Counted from the first letter of the stretch, positions 48,201 through 56,866 are shown. The stretch: DNA of 64,000 nt from an uncultured Verrucomicrobiota bacterium (GCA_903904685.1 CAIVDS010000064.1:62001-126000); one strand, 5' to 3'. Notes: generated by a model from the sequence alone, not told the origin. Translations and numbers: made by a program.

Positions 48201-49289
48201 TGATGATCCGACAAAACCGACATAGCGTGCCTTCAACCCATGCGAAAAGTAGGCGCCCCAGTGATACTTGCCCGGATCGAGCAGGAAACCCCACTGGTCT
48301 CGCCCGTCCCAGTAGACGGTGGTCTTACCCGGCTTGACTTCGAGACCACCGGCCACGTCACGGATCACCTGGCCAGTCTCCCCCACGATGTTGACCGAAA
48401 GTTTACCCGCCTCCGGTACGTCAACGGTGATCGGCACGCCCACTGGTGCGACTTCAGCAGCGGCCAGCGCCTCCTCCATTGTCTCGTGGCGCGGGTTGAG
48501 GTTGCCTGTCGGACTGAACTCGACCCGGCCCCACGTCTGCCAATTGAGGAATGCAAAATCGCCCGGATTGCTCGCGTAGACCGCGTTCACGGAGTAAAAC
48601 TGGATCGGGGTCTTCCAATGCAGCCCGAAAATCGCCGTCATGCGGGAACCGGGCTTGAACGGGTTTTTCCCGTCTGGAACGTTGAGCGCCGACCAGGGCA
48701 GCACCACTTGCATCACATACTGGTTCTCACTCTTCTCGGTGAACACAATCTTGCTGCCCGGCGGATCGAAAACGTGTCCCTGACCCCCTCCGTGCATGCC
48801 GCCATAGTGAGTACTGATGTAAACCTTGCCATCATTCGTGTTCTTCCAAAAGACGATGTGACAAACCTGCTTCGAGGTGTGCATCACCGGGTCTTGATTG
48901 CTCAGCGGGTAACTCAGTGAAGGATCGGAACAAAGACGCAGCTCCACGCTGTCACCGAAATTGTAGGAATCGGCCGGACCGTTGGGGTTGTCCAATTTGC
49001 GTCCCGGCAGACTCGCCTTCGTGTAAACGTAGAGATTATTGTCGTCGTAATTCAGGGCCACGCTGGCGTGCATTTGCCTGGCCAGTTGGGTTGACATCCA
49101 GAGCGGCTCCGCTCCGGTGAGGTCCCAGCCCGTGTCAGTGCCATCGAGGGCGGGCGTTTGTCCGTTCGACACCGGAACGGCCACCATCAGGCCGTTGGCC
49201 AGATCGAACGCCCAGGCAGGAAAAACGCTCAGGAAACTTACCGCAGTAAAAACAACAAGAAGGAATCGACCAGAGGGATGAATACGCAT
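45255..49289 (-). CDS. Very large secreted protein: CBM9-like, FlgD Ig-like and beta-propeller domains
   Basis: A 1344-aa protein with a clear signal peptide (RFLLVVFTAVSFLSVFPAWA). Residues about 30-250 are a CBM9-like domain (ASVALNYDDNNLYVYTKASL, then NFGDSVELRLCSD). A FlgD-like Ig domain follows (TGQVIRDVAGGLEVKPGKTT), then NHL-type propeller blades (ALDAQGNLYAATYGANQPPQ, GVTVDALGQISVTDEGASQQ), and a second CBM9-like domain at the C-terminus. It shares domain types with the 1466-aa protein, but the N-terminal half is differently arranged. No enzyme motif was seen. The start is ATG 49289, preceded by a GAGG ribosome binding site; a GTG one codon earlier is less likely. Confidence 0.75.
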   Translation of the reverse strand: MRIHPSGRFLLVVFTAVSFLSVFPAWAFDLANGLMVAVPVSNGQTPALDGTDTGWDLTGAEPLWMSTQLARQMHASVALNYDDNNLYVYTKASLPGRKLDNPNGPADSYNFGDSVELRLCSDPSLSYPLSNQDPVMHTSKQVCHIVFWKNTNDGKVYISTHYGGMHGGGQGHVFDPPGSKIVFTEKSENQYVMQVVLPWSALNVPDGKNPFKPGSRMTAIFGLHWKTPIQFYSVNAVYASNPGDFAFLNWQTWGRVEFSPTGNLNPRHETMEEALAAAEVAPVGVPITVDVPEAGKLSVNIVGETGQVIRDVAGGLEVKPGKTTVYWDGRDQWGFLLDPGKYHWGAYFSHGLKARYVGFVGSSGTPPYPTEDGKGGWGGDEGLPSAVAADESGIYFGWSCAESQRQIVKIDYAGNTLWRRSPHIEGQGGYSLDALASNGKYLFGVYIDEHPVLTRLDPATGLFVLFGNGTGRGGSVPIASGSAIAPPPGSTTSNDWITPILNKAQALDHYIEPECIGLAATANEVFASVYSKNIIQVLDAETGQPTRTLPCSASRGLALDAQGNLYAATYGANQPPQVVRFDGVQGTAKPVVINGLVSPIGVTVDALGQISVTDEGASQQIKTFSPDGKLVRTLGKEGGRPLEGTYDPTSYRIPSGIVADKQGGLVVAEFSTPKIFDRIDNSSGKTLSRWFGWPNYYLPNVPDCDDPFTCYFAYLPRGFARATAVPGKTGLPDAYWDIVENTDIPESRMGGLPYIKRLANGRKYEISDMWPHLVYAIEGDNMLPVGYIKVLNANEKLRGVIYNPTKQTYIEIWIDHNGDHVAQPDELTRITEIDSKPLPWMPSVHRDSCLWMDARGNAFIQTYDHSILEIPSDGIAANGSIKWNAAKARFVVPMTLPLSGFGLVRGLRTDSKGNVYTVMSATRPGLTPALEAKIQQTFPDLSRSEWGVYATPEMAKQMMEGLGHTAESNIAKFAKYDPNGKLMWMAGRKATAAAKPGEIYHFYTMGGLVDDNYVAGSSQWGTISFYTSDGFYVDTIMNDPATLPPAGPYSFGGETMGGRVQAFDKLGKVYAYNMGGIYVIDGFDRKLRVAGERRLYGTVELDKTYEITGASTPVASSLQIVPISGDISQAATWSSVPVSTLLSGGATLATAQVGYDNDNLYAKMHVVDDTPLRNDGDDPKTVFKSGDAVGLDLGPAGDRSKPVLGDLRILAAKMNGQARLIAMKPVSAQTKKPHSYFTPSSGTKPFDFVGDVPGGKAILTPDADGRGYSAVLTVPRSFLEFPLAPGARLKGDTEVLLSGMKSQGLQAVSRNWLFSGKHSETTMTDDLPTEAWLYPQFWGDVTVE

Positions 49290-49589
49290 CACAGCCTCAA
49301 TCTATTCTGGCGGTAGACGTAGTAAATAAATCAATTTTTGGTTTTCAGTGCAGCGCGAACCCTCCGCAGGGATTTTTCGTTTTCAGAGGTAAAACGCCTA
49401 AATTACTTCATCTGAATTTATTGCCATGCTGCTGGGAGATGCAGCAAGATGCATTAGAAGTGAACCCGTTTGGCCAATATAGATTCCCCGTGCTTGGCCC
49501 CAAAACTAACTTTTCAACCAGCTCGATTTCACGACATCACGTCGGCTCCCGCAACCAGTCGCGCTCGTTCGGCCATCGATGAGCAGCTT
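49290..49589. other. Gene-free stretch upstream of the 1344-aa protein gene
   Basis: About 300 bp, relatively A+T-rich, most likely the promoter region of the large secreted protein. No ORF with family resemblance and no clear hairpin with a T run in the right direction were seen. Confidence 0.3.
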
Positions 49590-49904
49590 CTATTTCATCT
49601 TGACGGCAGAGGCTGCCCGCCAAGCGACAACCTCTTCGACGGATAGGACGCCGTCATGGTCCCGGTCGAATGCAAGAGCGGCTTTGGCATCGGCAGGGTC
49701 GGCAGCCATAAACATTTTCATCTCCTGCTTGTCCAGTTTACCGTCATGATCCAAATCGTAGATTTTCATGAGGGCATCGACTTTGTTCGGGGCAAGCGGT
49801 TGGGAAACCTTGGGTTTTGCGGTTGCCGCCAGCACGGTTGGTTCAACGGCGCAAAATGCGACTACGAAGAAAATTATTATGAATAGGCTAAATTGAGGTT
49901 TCAT
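49590..49904 (-). CDS. Small secreted EF-hand protein
   Basis: A 104-aa protein with a signal peptide (FSLFIIIFFVVAFCAVEP, cleavage near LAA) and two EF-hand calcium loops: DLDHDGKLDKQE (about residues 51-62) and DRDHDGVLSVEE (about 79-90). Both loops keep the acidic positions 1, 3, 5 and 12. Such small EF-hand proteins are frequent in Planctomycetes and Verrucomicrobia, and their role is not established. It sits between the large secreted protein gene and the 586-aa gene on the same strand. Confidence 0.85.
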   Translation of the reverse strand: MKPQFSLFIIIFFVVAFCAVEPTVLAATAKPKVSQPLAPNKVDALMKIYDLDHDGKLDKQEMKMFMAADPADAKAALAFDRDHDGVLSVEEVVAWRAASAVKMK

Positions 49905-50094
49905 GGTGGTTGATCGTCATTTCCATCGGCGCCGATCACAAGTTTTTTGGAGACGAACACTCGCAACGAGAGGACGGTATTAGCAAGGCTTCGCCCTGAG
50001 CTTGCCTGGCACCACAGCCTTTCCCTGCCATTTGATGAGCTGGCTCCAGACGGAGGCGAGGTCGCATGAGAATGATGCGCGAAGTGCTTCCGAG

Positions 50095-51855
50095 TCATTT
50101 CTGCTGCCTGCTTTTCACCTCTCTGGCGATGGCCGTGATCTCCTCCTCGCTTGCAGCGAGGAGTGGCGCTGCGGTTCTCATGACCTCCCCTGATGGCTGT
50201 GGCCATTCCAGGTGCAGGCGACGATCCTTTTGGATAACGGTCCGAACCATTGGTAGCTCCGCCGCTTTGTTGATGGTGAGCGCGAGGGCCAGCGCACATG
50301 GAAACGCGTCGTCGAAGACAAAGGACTTGGCCGATCCCTTATAAAGCACCAAATCCACCGCACATCCCGTGTCGTTGGTCGTGATTTCCCAGCAAGGGGT
50401 GGACTGCCCGAAGACCAGCCATGGGATGTGGACGGAGAGCACTACGCCGGCCGCGAGTTCAAAGTTCAGCGTTTGCCCGGCAGAAAATATCGCCGGGGTT
50501 TCCGACAATTTGACGGAGCCATAAAACTGCAACCGAAGCCTCCAGTCGGAGGCTTCGATCCGGGCCTTCTCGATACGGTCCAGATTGCAATGGACGTTAC
50601 CGCCGTCATACGCAAAACACACCGCGCCCAGAATACTGGCGCCATTTTGGTCGGCGATGAGGTTGGCCGAGGAGTAATCGTAACCATCGCGAAGAAATCG
50701 GACGTGAAAGGCGGTCGGGCCATCTTTATTCCGCGAGTAGGCAGTGATAGCCCTCGATTGATTCCAAAACGTGCCTCGTTCGACTGACGAAAGTGCGAAA
50801 TGCCCGGCCAAGTGGGTCGTGCCATCAAGGGCGGGATTTCCGTCCATGATGCGTTGACGAAAGTTTCCTCCTGTCATTTCTCCGGTGAAAAACGGAAGGA
50901 GGTCGTCAGGGCATCGTAGCGGCAGCAGAATATCGGACACGGCGGCCGGAAAATCTTCATGGAGAGCAATTCGATGCCTTACTCCGCGATGAATGAAAGC
51001 CCGTGCCTGCGGCGAGAGCAGGGTCTGATAGGAGCGACTGTGCGGACCGCTCCATTGTCCGGAAAACGCATGCCAGTGGATCGCGATCTCCCGCCATGCG
51101 CGATGATGCAGACTGCGCACGAGCAGGTGGCCATCCTCATCGGTGAAATCCCTCAACATACGAGTCAATTCGGCTATGGCCACTATCGTATAGGTCGGAC
51201 TGTTATATTCGGGGAATCCCCCCCATTCCTCCGTAAAGGCGTGGAATCTGCACAACCGTTCACGTCCGTATTCCAAGAGCGCAGCATCCTGAGAAATCTT
51301 GCCGGCCATGAGAGTAACGTAGGTTCCCATGATGGCGATATTGGTGTATCGCATCGTCACATCGCGGCGGATGATAGAGCGTGCCGCATGGCTCAAGGCC
51401 CGTTTGAGATCGCTGCGCAACGCGTCATCCAGATGGGCGTCATTGCGCCAGAGAATCTGAGCCAACTGCGTTCCGATAAAGTCCGCCCAATTCCAATCAG
51501 GCGGCGACATGGCTTCCAGAGGCTCTTCCTTAAACCATGACCAGATGCCGTAAGTGCGGCTGTTCGCGTTGGTATCCTGAAGCCTGATCAACGTATGGAG
51601 AATGTCCTTTGCGCGCTTAATCCGCCAGTCCACGCCGGTTTCCAAAAGCGCCGAGGCATATCCCGCCGATTCGCGTGTGGTATGAACGGGCGTTCCCGGC
51701 TGTAGTTTCGTATGATAGCGGATTTCCTGAACATGTTCGGCGAGCAAGGTCGCCGACTCGTCGTAAAGAGAATCAATAGGAGCCAGAGCCGCGACCAACT
51801 CCGAAACAGATACCGAGAGCGCTACGGATTCCGACCTGATGGGATGATTACTCAT
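50095..51855 (-). CDS. Unrecognised protein, possible (alpha/alpha) toroid plus beta-sandwich glycan-degrading enzyme
   Basis: A 586-aa protein (ATG 51855; a GTG-started frame at 51930 would add 25 residues). I do not recognise the family. The first 330 residues are helical with aromatic-rich segments such as GIWSWFKEEP, PPDWNWADFIG and EEWGGFPEYNSPTYT; the latter part is beta-rich. This order is that of (alpha/alpha)6-toroid polysaccharide lyases and heparinase-like enzymes, where a Tyr/His/Asn set is catalytic, but I cannot assign residues. There is no signal peptide. It is downstream of the GH78 gene in the same direction (147 bp gap), so a role in the same glycan pathway is plausible. Confidence 0.55.
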   Translation of the reverse strand: MSNHPIRSESVALSVSVSELVAALAPIDSLYDESATLLAEHVQEIRYHTKLQPGTPVHTTRESAGYASALLETGVDWRIKRAKDILHTLIRLQDTNANSRTYGIWSWFKEEPLEAMSPPDWNWADFIGTQLAQILWRNDAHLDDALRSDLKRALSHAARSIIRRDVTMRYTNIAIMGTYVTLMAGKISQDAALLEYGRERLCRFHAFTEEWGGFPEYNSPTYTIVAIAELTRMLRDFTDEDGHLLVRSLHHRAWREIAIHWHAFSGQWSGPHSRSYQTLLSPQARAFIHRGVRHRIALHEDFPAAVSDILLPLRCPDDLLPFFTGEMTGGNFRQRIMDGNPALDGTTHLAGHFALSSVERGTFWNQSRAITAYSRNKDGPTAFHVRFLRDGYDYSSANLIADQNGASILGAVCFAYDGGNVHCNLDRIEKARIEASDWRLRLQFYGSVKLSETPAIFSAGQTLNFELAAGVVLSVHIPWLVFGQSTPCWEITTNDTGCAVDLVLYKGSAKSFVFDDAFPCALALALTINKAAELPMVRTVIQKDRRLHLEWPQPSGEVMRTAAPLLAASEEEITAIAREVKSRQQK

Positions 51856-52002
51856 GGCGATGAACGGACTAGAGGGGATTCCAAACTCCATTTTCTGGGC
51901 GTTGGGGAGAGGGATGCTGGACGCAGCCACAATCGGGATATGGTTTTATTGGTGACTTGTATCCACTCATTGGAGGCAATCTCAAGCGGCGAGAGGAGCC
52001 GT

Positions 52003-54477
52003 TTAGCCGAGCAGTTTGAAAACACCTTCGTGCAACGACCACTTGCGTCCGTTGGCGTGCAGCACGGCGGTGACGCCGGGCGGCAGCGTAATCCACCCGC
52101 TCAACCGACCGTTGTAGTTTTCAAACGCGGCCACGATCTCCCCGCCGCCGGGGTGCGGCAGGGTACCCGACGCCTGTTGCAGCGGACCGAGTTGCGGGCG
52201 GATGACGAGATGCGTCGCGCCGGGCGTCGCTGGCCGGATGCCGAGCACTGTGGCGTAGAAATGGTAGAGCGGGTGCGCGCCCCAGGCATGGCAGTCGCTC
52301 CGGCACGGCTCCGGCTCTTCAGGCAGCGTCTTGAACCCCAGCTCACGCAAAGGGAACCATATGGCGTTCATCCGCTCGAACAAGGGTTGGATACGCCCTA
52401 TCTTGGCAGCGCAATCGAAGAGGTAATGGGTGAAATAGATAGTCGCCCGCTCGATCCCGGGATCACAGAAGAGGTTTTGGGCCACAGAAAGCGCGCGGCG
52501 CCGGGAGAGCGCGCCGCTGAGCAGGGGCAGACATTGGGAGTGTTCGGAAAAATGTCGGTGGGCCAGATCGTCGGCGTAGAGTCCGCGCGGTGCGTCCCAG
52601 AAAGCGGTCTCGATCCGGGTGGCGAGCGCAGCGGCCCGCCGTTTCCAACGGAGCGCCTGTTCGGGTTCCTCCATCCACTCTTCCAACTCGGCGGCGAGAT
52701 TCAGGGTGTAGACCAGGTGCCAGTTGAGCACGCCGCTGACCCCTGTTTCTCCGTCAGGCGGCACGCCCCAGTTGCGGGTGTCTTTGGTGGTCGCCGTCCA
52801 GGCGAGAACCCAGTCGGTGAAGTTCCAACCCACGGGGGATCGCATCAGGCCATCGGCGTCGCAGAGCGCCAGGAAGGTTTCCAGCAGCACGCGGGCGCGG
52901 GGCATGAAGCTGCGAACAAAAGGCAAATCGCCGCGCCATAGGGCGAAATCGTGTAGCATGGCCACCCACCAGAGCGAAAACGGAGGGATCACTTGGGCGA
53001 CGCGGCTCGGATAGCGGGATTGGATCAGACCTTGATCGCCCAGAAGGGATGCGGCTCCCAGCAGCAGCGCCTTGCGAGGCAGGCGGTCGTCGCGCGTGAG
53101 GACGAAGGTGGCGAGCGACTGCAAGCGGGTGTCCCCGATATATTGGAGTTGCTCGTAATACGGGCAGTCCATGTAGGTTTCGTGGGCGCACATCTGCACC
53201 GTGCGCACGGAGAGACGGATCACCTCCGCCCAGCGCGGATCGCTCGCCGCCAGTTGCCCCTCTTGGAAGAGCGGATAACGGGTTTCATGAAAGCGCAGCG
53301 CCGTGAGGGTCAGTGGCTCGTCCCCGGTCTCAATTGCCACCTCGACATAACGCCCGGCGGCCCACCAGAGGGTCTCGAACCGGCGGTCGCTCCCGCCATC
53401 CGGCATAAATAGATCCCCAACGCCGAGAAAACACTTGCCCTCGATCACATCGCGGTTGCCTTTGCCTCGGGCATCGGACGCGCCGCCGAGACTCAGGCTC
53501 CCGGAAGTGTCTTCATACAAGCCCTCGGCCCAGTGGATGCGGATGCGCGCTCCCGCTCCGCCTGAAACCACCAACTCCGAGTAGGCGCATTGATAGTCGC
53601 TGAAATCCAAAACGACACGACAGCAAACGCGGGCGGGCAGTTCCAGCGGGAGGTCTTGATTGAGTAGCTTTTGCCAGGCAGCTCCTTCCGGGGACGATTG
53701 AAACGCCAGCACCGGCGTGGTTTCGGCTGCGGCTAGCGGCGCGGCATCGACATGCCGCACGACTGGGGCACCCAACACCGCTTCGATTTGCGGCGGCAAG
53801 GCGGCGGGCTGGAGCCGATGCCGGGCCGGCCATTCGTTCTTGATCGCGCCGTCAACGCCGGGATGCAGGACCGCGACCGGGTTCCAACCATCGCCTTGGC
53901 CCGCTTCCAATCCCCAAGGATAAGCGGCTCCGTCGATCTTGAGTTTCGATCCCGCAGCCCAAGTGAAGGCATCAGGGATAAATGAGCAGCCGCCGATGCG
54001 TTTACCCTCCCAAGCAGCCGCGCCCGTTGCCAGAAGCGGCAAAAAAGAACCTTCCGCACCAAGGATGAACCCGTGGCGGACGCTCATTTGCGCATAGGGC
54101 GCCTGGTCGCCCAGCGACCAGACCTTGGCCGCCAACCGATGTTCTCCGGCGGTCAGTTCCAGCTCATAGGTTTCGTAGAACCAGTGGGCGGCGTCGCCGC
54201 GCTCCGGTCCGCGCCCAAGGCGCGCGCCATCGCAAAATAGATCGTAGCGCTCGTCGGCGCTGACATGGATGCACAGCGTGGCGGCCTTCTCCAAGATGAA
54301 GTTGAGCCGGTAGGCAGCCACAAATGGGGGCGCGGGAGGTTCGGCGACGCTGATCCAGCGGCACGGCCATACGCCGCGCTCAGCCCAGTTCCGTCCCGCG
54401 CCCAAACTGCCGTAAGGATCCTGCGCGATCTGGACGCGCCGCGCTCGAAAACCTGTCTCGCTTCTCATGGAATCCAT
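52003..54477 (-). CDS. Alpha-L-rhamnosidase, GH78 family
   Basis: An 824-aa enzyme. N-terminal beta domains (AYRLNFILEKAATLCIHVSA, then YDLFCDGARLGRGP) are of the GH78 accessory type. The catalytic (alpha/alpha)6 barrel begins near residue 420 with ETYMDCPYYEQLQYIGDTR, the variant of the GH78 signature DCPxRxE..GWxGD, and continues to DCHAWGAHPLYHFYATVLGI. The C-terminal beta domain ends the protein. It hydrolyses terminal alpha-L-rhamnose from oligo- or polysaccharides. No signal peptide is apparent, suggesting intracellular action on imported oligomers. It starts 8 bp after the ketose-3-epimerase-like gene stop, so the two are co-transcribed. Confidence 0.85.
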   Translation of the reverse strand: MDSMRSETGFRARRVQIAQDPYGSLGAGRNWAERGVWPCRWISVAEPPAPPFVAAYRLNFILEKAATLCIHVSADERYDLFCDGARLGRGPERGDAAHWFYETYELELTAGEHRLAAKVWSLGDQAPYAQMSVRHGFILGAEGSFLPLLATGAAAWEGKRIGGCSFIPDAFTWAAGSKLKIDGAAYPWGLEAGQGDGWNPVAVLHPGVDGAIKNEWPARHRLQPAALPPQIEAVLGAPVVRHVDAAPLAAAETTPVLAFQSSPEGAAWQKLLNQDLPLELPARVCCRVVLDFSDYQCAYSELVVSGGAGARIRIHWAEGLYEDTSGSLSLGGASDARGKGNRDVIEGKCFLGVGDLFMPDGGSDRRFETLWWAAGRYVEVAIETGDEPLTLTALRFHETRYPLFQEGQLAASDPRWAEVIRLSVRTVQMCAHETYMDCPYYEQLQYIGDTRLQSLATFVLTRDDRLPRKALLLGAASLLGDQGLIQSRYPSRVAQVIPPFSLWWVAMLHDFALWRGDLPFVRSFMPRARVLLETFLALCDADGLMRSPVGWNFTDWVLAWTATTKDTRNWGVPPDGETGVSGVLNWHLVYTLNLAAELEEWMEEPEQALRWKRRAAALATRIETAFWDAPRGLYADDLAHRHFSEHSQCLPLLSGALSRRRALSVAQNLFCDPGIERATIYFTHYLFDCAAKIGRIQPLFERMNAIWFPLRELGFKTLPEEPEPCRSDCHAWGAHPLYHFYATVLGIRPATPGATHLVIRPQLGPLQQASGTLPHPGGGEIVAAFENYNGRLSGWITLPPGVTAVLHANGRKWSLHEGVFKLLG

Positions 54478-54485
54478 CGGAGTCG

Positions 54486-55436
54486 TTACTCACCTGCCAA
54501 AACGGCTGCCTCCCGCTCGCGGAAATACCGGGCGGTTTGTTGCACCATGCGATCGAGCGTCGCCGGATTCGGTTTGCCGTTCATCGCGGGATAGGGATCG
54601 CCGCCGGGGCCGAGCGGTTCAGGGGTGACATAACATCCGGGACGATTGAATCCGATAAGATAAAGCGCCCTGATCACCGTATCGATGTCCAGCGAACCTT
54701 CGCCCAGCGCGCAGCGGTTGCTGTCGGCCAGATGGAGGTTCGCCAGACGCTGACCGGCGTCCAGCAGCGCCATGCCGATGTGGCTCTCCTCGCTCTGCAT
54801 GTGATACACGTCGCCATTGATGTGCTGCACGCCCGGGTGCGCCACCGCGTCGATGTAGGCCTTTGCGTCGGCGATCGTGTTGCAAAGGCTGACTTCGGCG
54901 GAGCGGATCGGCTCGATGGCAGCCTTGATTCCGGCAGCTACGAAGCGGTCGGCCACCAGCCGCAACGTAGCGACGGCGCGGTCGAATTCGGAATTATCAT
55001 ACGCGGTCGGCCGACCCACCGCGCCCGGCACCACCAGGACGTAGCCTGCCTTCACGGCGGCGGCGAAGTCGATGGTCCGCTTGAGATAATCCACCGCCTG
55101 TTGCCGGACGATGCCGCTGTTACTGGCGAGTTCGTTTTCCCGGGAAAACATGCCGCAGATGCCGCCCACGGTAATATTGTGATCGGCGAGAATCCGCAGC
55201 GTTTCCGCAGGTTGGTAGCCAAGATCAACCCCATAATGGTTGCCGTGCAGTTCGATGAATCGGATATCCACGTCCGCCAGACGCCTGGCGGTGGCGACGA
55301 GCGGCTCAATGCCAAATCCCCAGTTGCTCCAGGAGAGGTTTAGGCGCTGGTTCAGTTTCTCCGGACGACTCTTTCGCAGCGTCTCGAACCGCTCGCGGAT
55401 TTGGGCATTCTTGATCTCGTAATTTTGTTTCTTCAT
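54486..55436 (-). CDS. Ketose 3-epimerase-like TIM-barrel protein
   Basis: A 316-aa protein of the sugar phosphate isomerase/epimerase superfamily, closest in pattern to the D-tagatose/L-ribulose 3-epimerase branch. The metal ligands can be followed as Glu in AAIEPIRSAE, Asp in HINGDVYHMQ, His in NLHLADSNR and Glu in YVTPEPLG. The start is ATG 55436 (MKKQNYEIKNAQ). It is first in a leftward unit with the rhamnosidase gene and divergent from the BMC operon. It may interconvert ketoses in L-rhamnose or L-fucose metabolism; the substrate is not proven by sequence. Confidence 0.82.
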   Translation of the reverse strand: MKKQNYEIKNAQIRERFETLRKSRPEKLNQRLNLSWSNWGFGIEPLVATARRLADVDIRFIELHGNHYGVDLGYQPAETLRILADHNITVGGICGMFSRENELASNSGIVRQQAVDYLKRTIDFAAAVKAGYVLVVPGAVGRPTAYDNSEFDRAVATLRLVADRFVAAGIKAAIEPIRSAEVSLCNTIADAKAYIDAVAHPGVQHINGDVYHMQSEESHIGMALLDAGQRLANLHLADSNRCALGEGSLDIDTVIRALYLIGFNRPGCYVTPEPLGPGGDPYPAMNGKPNPATLDRMVQQTARYFREREAAVLAGE

Positions 55437-55813
55437 GGGTGGATGAGAGCTGCGCCGCGTGAAGCGGCACAACCAATGGTAAATAGATGCTAATCGGACC
55501 AACCAGTATAAGTGAGAGGCTGGCTATTATTGACAAATAAAATGCCCGACACCTCTACATTTAACTTTCCAAAAAATTTGAGCACTCCACCTAATCATGA
55601 CACCTGGCTTCATCCTCCCGCCACTCGATATTGCACCGATTCACGCGTTAGCGATGATCGTGACACTGTGCCTGTTTTGATCGCGGAGGTTTGTTCACAG
55701 AGCGATCTTTAATCGTAATTCAATCCGAAAACGAATTATTATATGACCGGAATTGGTCATATAATGCGCACCTTCTGACAAAATCCGGTGAGTCCATAAA
55801 GCGGAAAACTGGC
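55437..55813. other. Divergent control region between the rhamnosidase unit and the BMC operon
   Basis: About 380 bp, A+T-rich compared with the flanking genes. It must contain both promoters. A perfect inverted repeat lies 48 bp before pduL (separate entry). The pduL frame is open upstream to 55691, but the residues do not belong to the family. Confidence 0.6.
55738..55765. promoter_or_regulatory. Palindromic operator overlapping a TATAAT box, upstream of pduL
   Basis: A perfect inverted repeat: ATTATATGACC (55738-55748), spacer GGAATT, GGTCATATAAT (55755-55765). The right arm contains TATAAT (55760-55765), a good -10 box for rightward transcription that would start about 40 bp before the pduL ATG. 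A dimeric repressor on this site would block the promoter. No adjacent regulator gene is present, so the protein that binds is unknown. There is no T run, so it is not a terminator. Confidence 0.7.
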
Positions 55814-56500
55814 ATGTTTATGACCGTGTTGCCCCCGCCCTCTCATCATCGCATCGAGATCGAACATGAGGTGCGACGTGCCCTTTACGGACGTCTGGGC
55901 CGCTCCCTGCCCCGCGCCGCCGCCGCCCCGAATCCCCTTTTGGTCAACATCAGCGCGCGCCATTGCCACCTCACGCCGCAGGCGGTGGAGACGTTGTTCG
56001 GCAAGGGCCGCACGCTCACGCCGAAAAAGTGGTTATATCAAAAAGACCAATACGCCGCCGAGGAGTCCGTCACCTTGATCGGCCCGCGCAGCCGCGTAAT
56101 TTCCAACCTGCGCATCCTCGGTCCCTGCCGTGACCTGAACCAGGTCGAGCTCGCTTTCACCGACTCCATTGCGCTCGGCTTCGACATTCCGGTGCGCCAG
56201 TCGGGCAACATCTCTGGCACGCCCGGCTGTATGCTCATGGGGCCCGCCGGTTTTCTCCGCCTCGACGAGGGTGTTATCCGCGCCGCCCCTCACGTGCATA
56301 TGCACCCCGACGACGCCAAGTTCTACGGCGTGAAGCCGGGCGAGTTCATGCGGCTGCGTGTCGGCGGCGGGCTCGGCGTCACCTTCGACCGCCTGCTCGT
56401 GCGCGTGCACGCCGACTTCAAGCTCGAGGTCCACATCGACACCGACGAGGGCAACGCCTGCGGCCTCGGCCCAGGTACATCCGTCGAGTTGCTCAAGTAA
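55814..56500 (+). CDS. pduL: PduL-type phosphate acyltransferase of the microcompartment
   Basis: A 228-aa phosphotransacylase unrelated to Pta. It converts acyl-CoA to acyl-phosphate and recycles CoA inside the shell. The N-terminal amphipathic helix HRIEIEHEVRRALYGRLG (about residues 13-30) followed by a Pro/Ala-rich linker looks like an encapsulation peptide. Metal ligands are visible in SARHCHLT (about 48-55), HVHMHPDD and VHIDTDEGNACGL near the C-terminus, all diagnostic for PduL. The start is ATG 55814, or ATG 55820. It is the first gene of the BMC operon and follows the palindromic operator. Confidence 0.93.
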   Translation: MFMTVLPPPSHHRIEIEHEVRRALYGRLGRSLPRAAAAPNPLLVNISARHCHLTPQAVETLFGKGRTLTPKKWLYQKDQYAAEESVTLIGPRSRVISNLRILGPCRDLNQVELAFTDSIALGFDIPVRQSGNISGTPGCMLMGPAGFLRLDEGVIRAAPHVHMHPDDAKFYGVKPGEFMRLRVGGGLGVTFDRLLVRVHADFKLEVHIDTDEGNACGLGPGTSVELLK

Positions 56501-56561
56501 CGCCCTCCCTCTTTCCCATTTTTCCCTCCGTCCAATCCCAAACCTATAAACCTCCCCTAGT

Positions 56562-56831
56562 ATGAGCGATTCCATTGGTATGATAGAAACCCGCGGCTAC
56601 GTCGGCTCCGTTGAAGCCAGCGACGCCATGGTCAAGGCGGCGAGCGTCACGCTCGTCCGCACCATCCAGATCGGCGGCGGCCTCATCACCGTCGTCTGCA
56701 AAGGCGACGTCGGCTCCGTCAAGGCAGCCGTCGATGCCGGTGCCGAAGCCGCCAAACGCGTCGGCGAACTCGTCGCCTCGCATGTCATCCCCCGTCCGCA
56801 TGCCGACTTGCTCAAGCAAGTGGGTCTCTGA
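56562..56831 (+). CDS. BMC-H shell protein 1
   Basis: An 89-aa single BMC domain ([20 protein letters not shown] at the start, [20 protein letters not shown] in the second half), forming hexagonal shell tiles with a central pore. The pore loop reads QIGGGLI. The C-terminus is short ([14 protein letters not shown]). It is 61 bp after pduL and 35 bp before the second BMC-H gene. It is the shortest of the three hexamer proteins in this operon and probably a major facet protein. Confidence 0.95.
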   Translation: MSDSIGMIETRGYVGSVEASDAMVKAASVTLVRTIQIGGGLITVVCKGDVGSVKAAVDAGAEAAKRVGELVASHVIPRPHADLLKQVGL

Positions 56832-56866
56832 TCCCTGTCCCTCCAACCCTCGACTCCCCTATTCCC

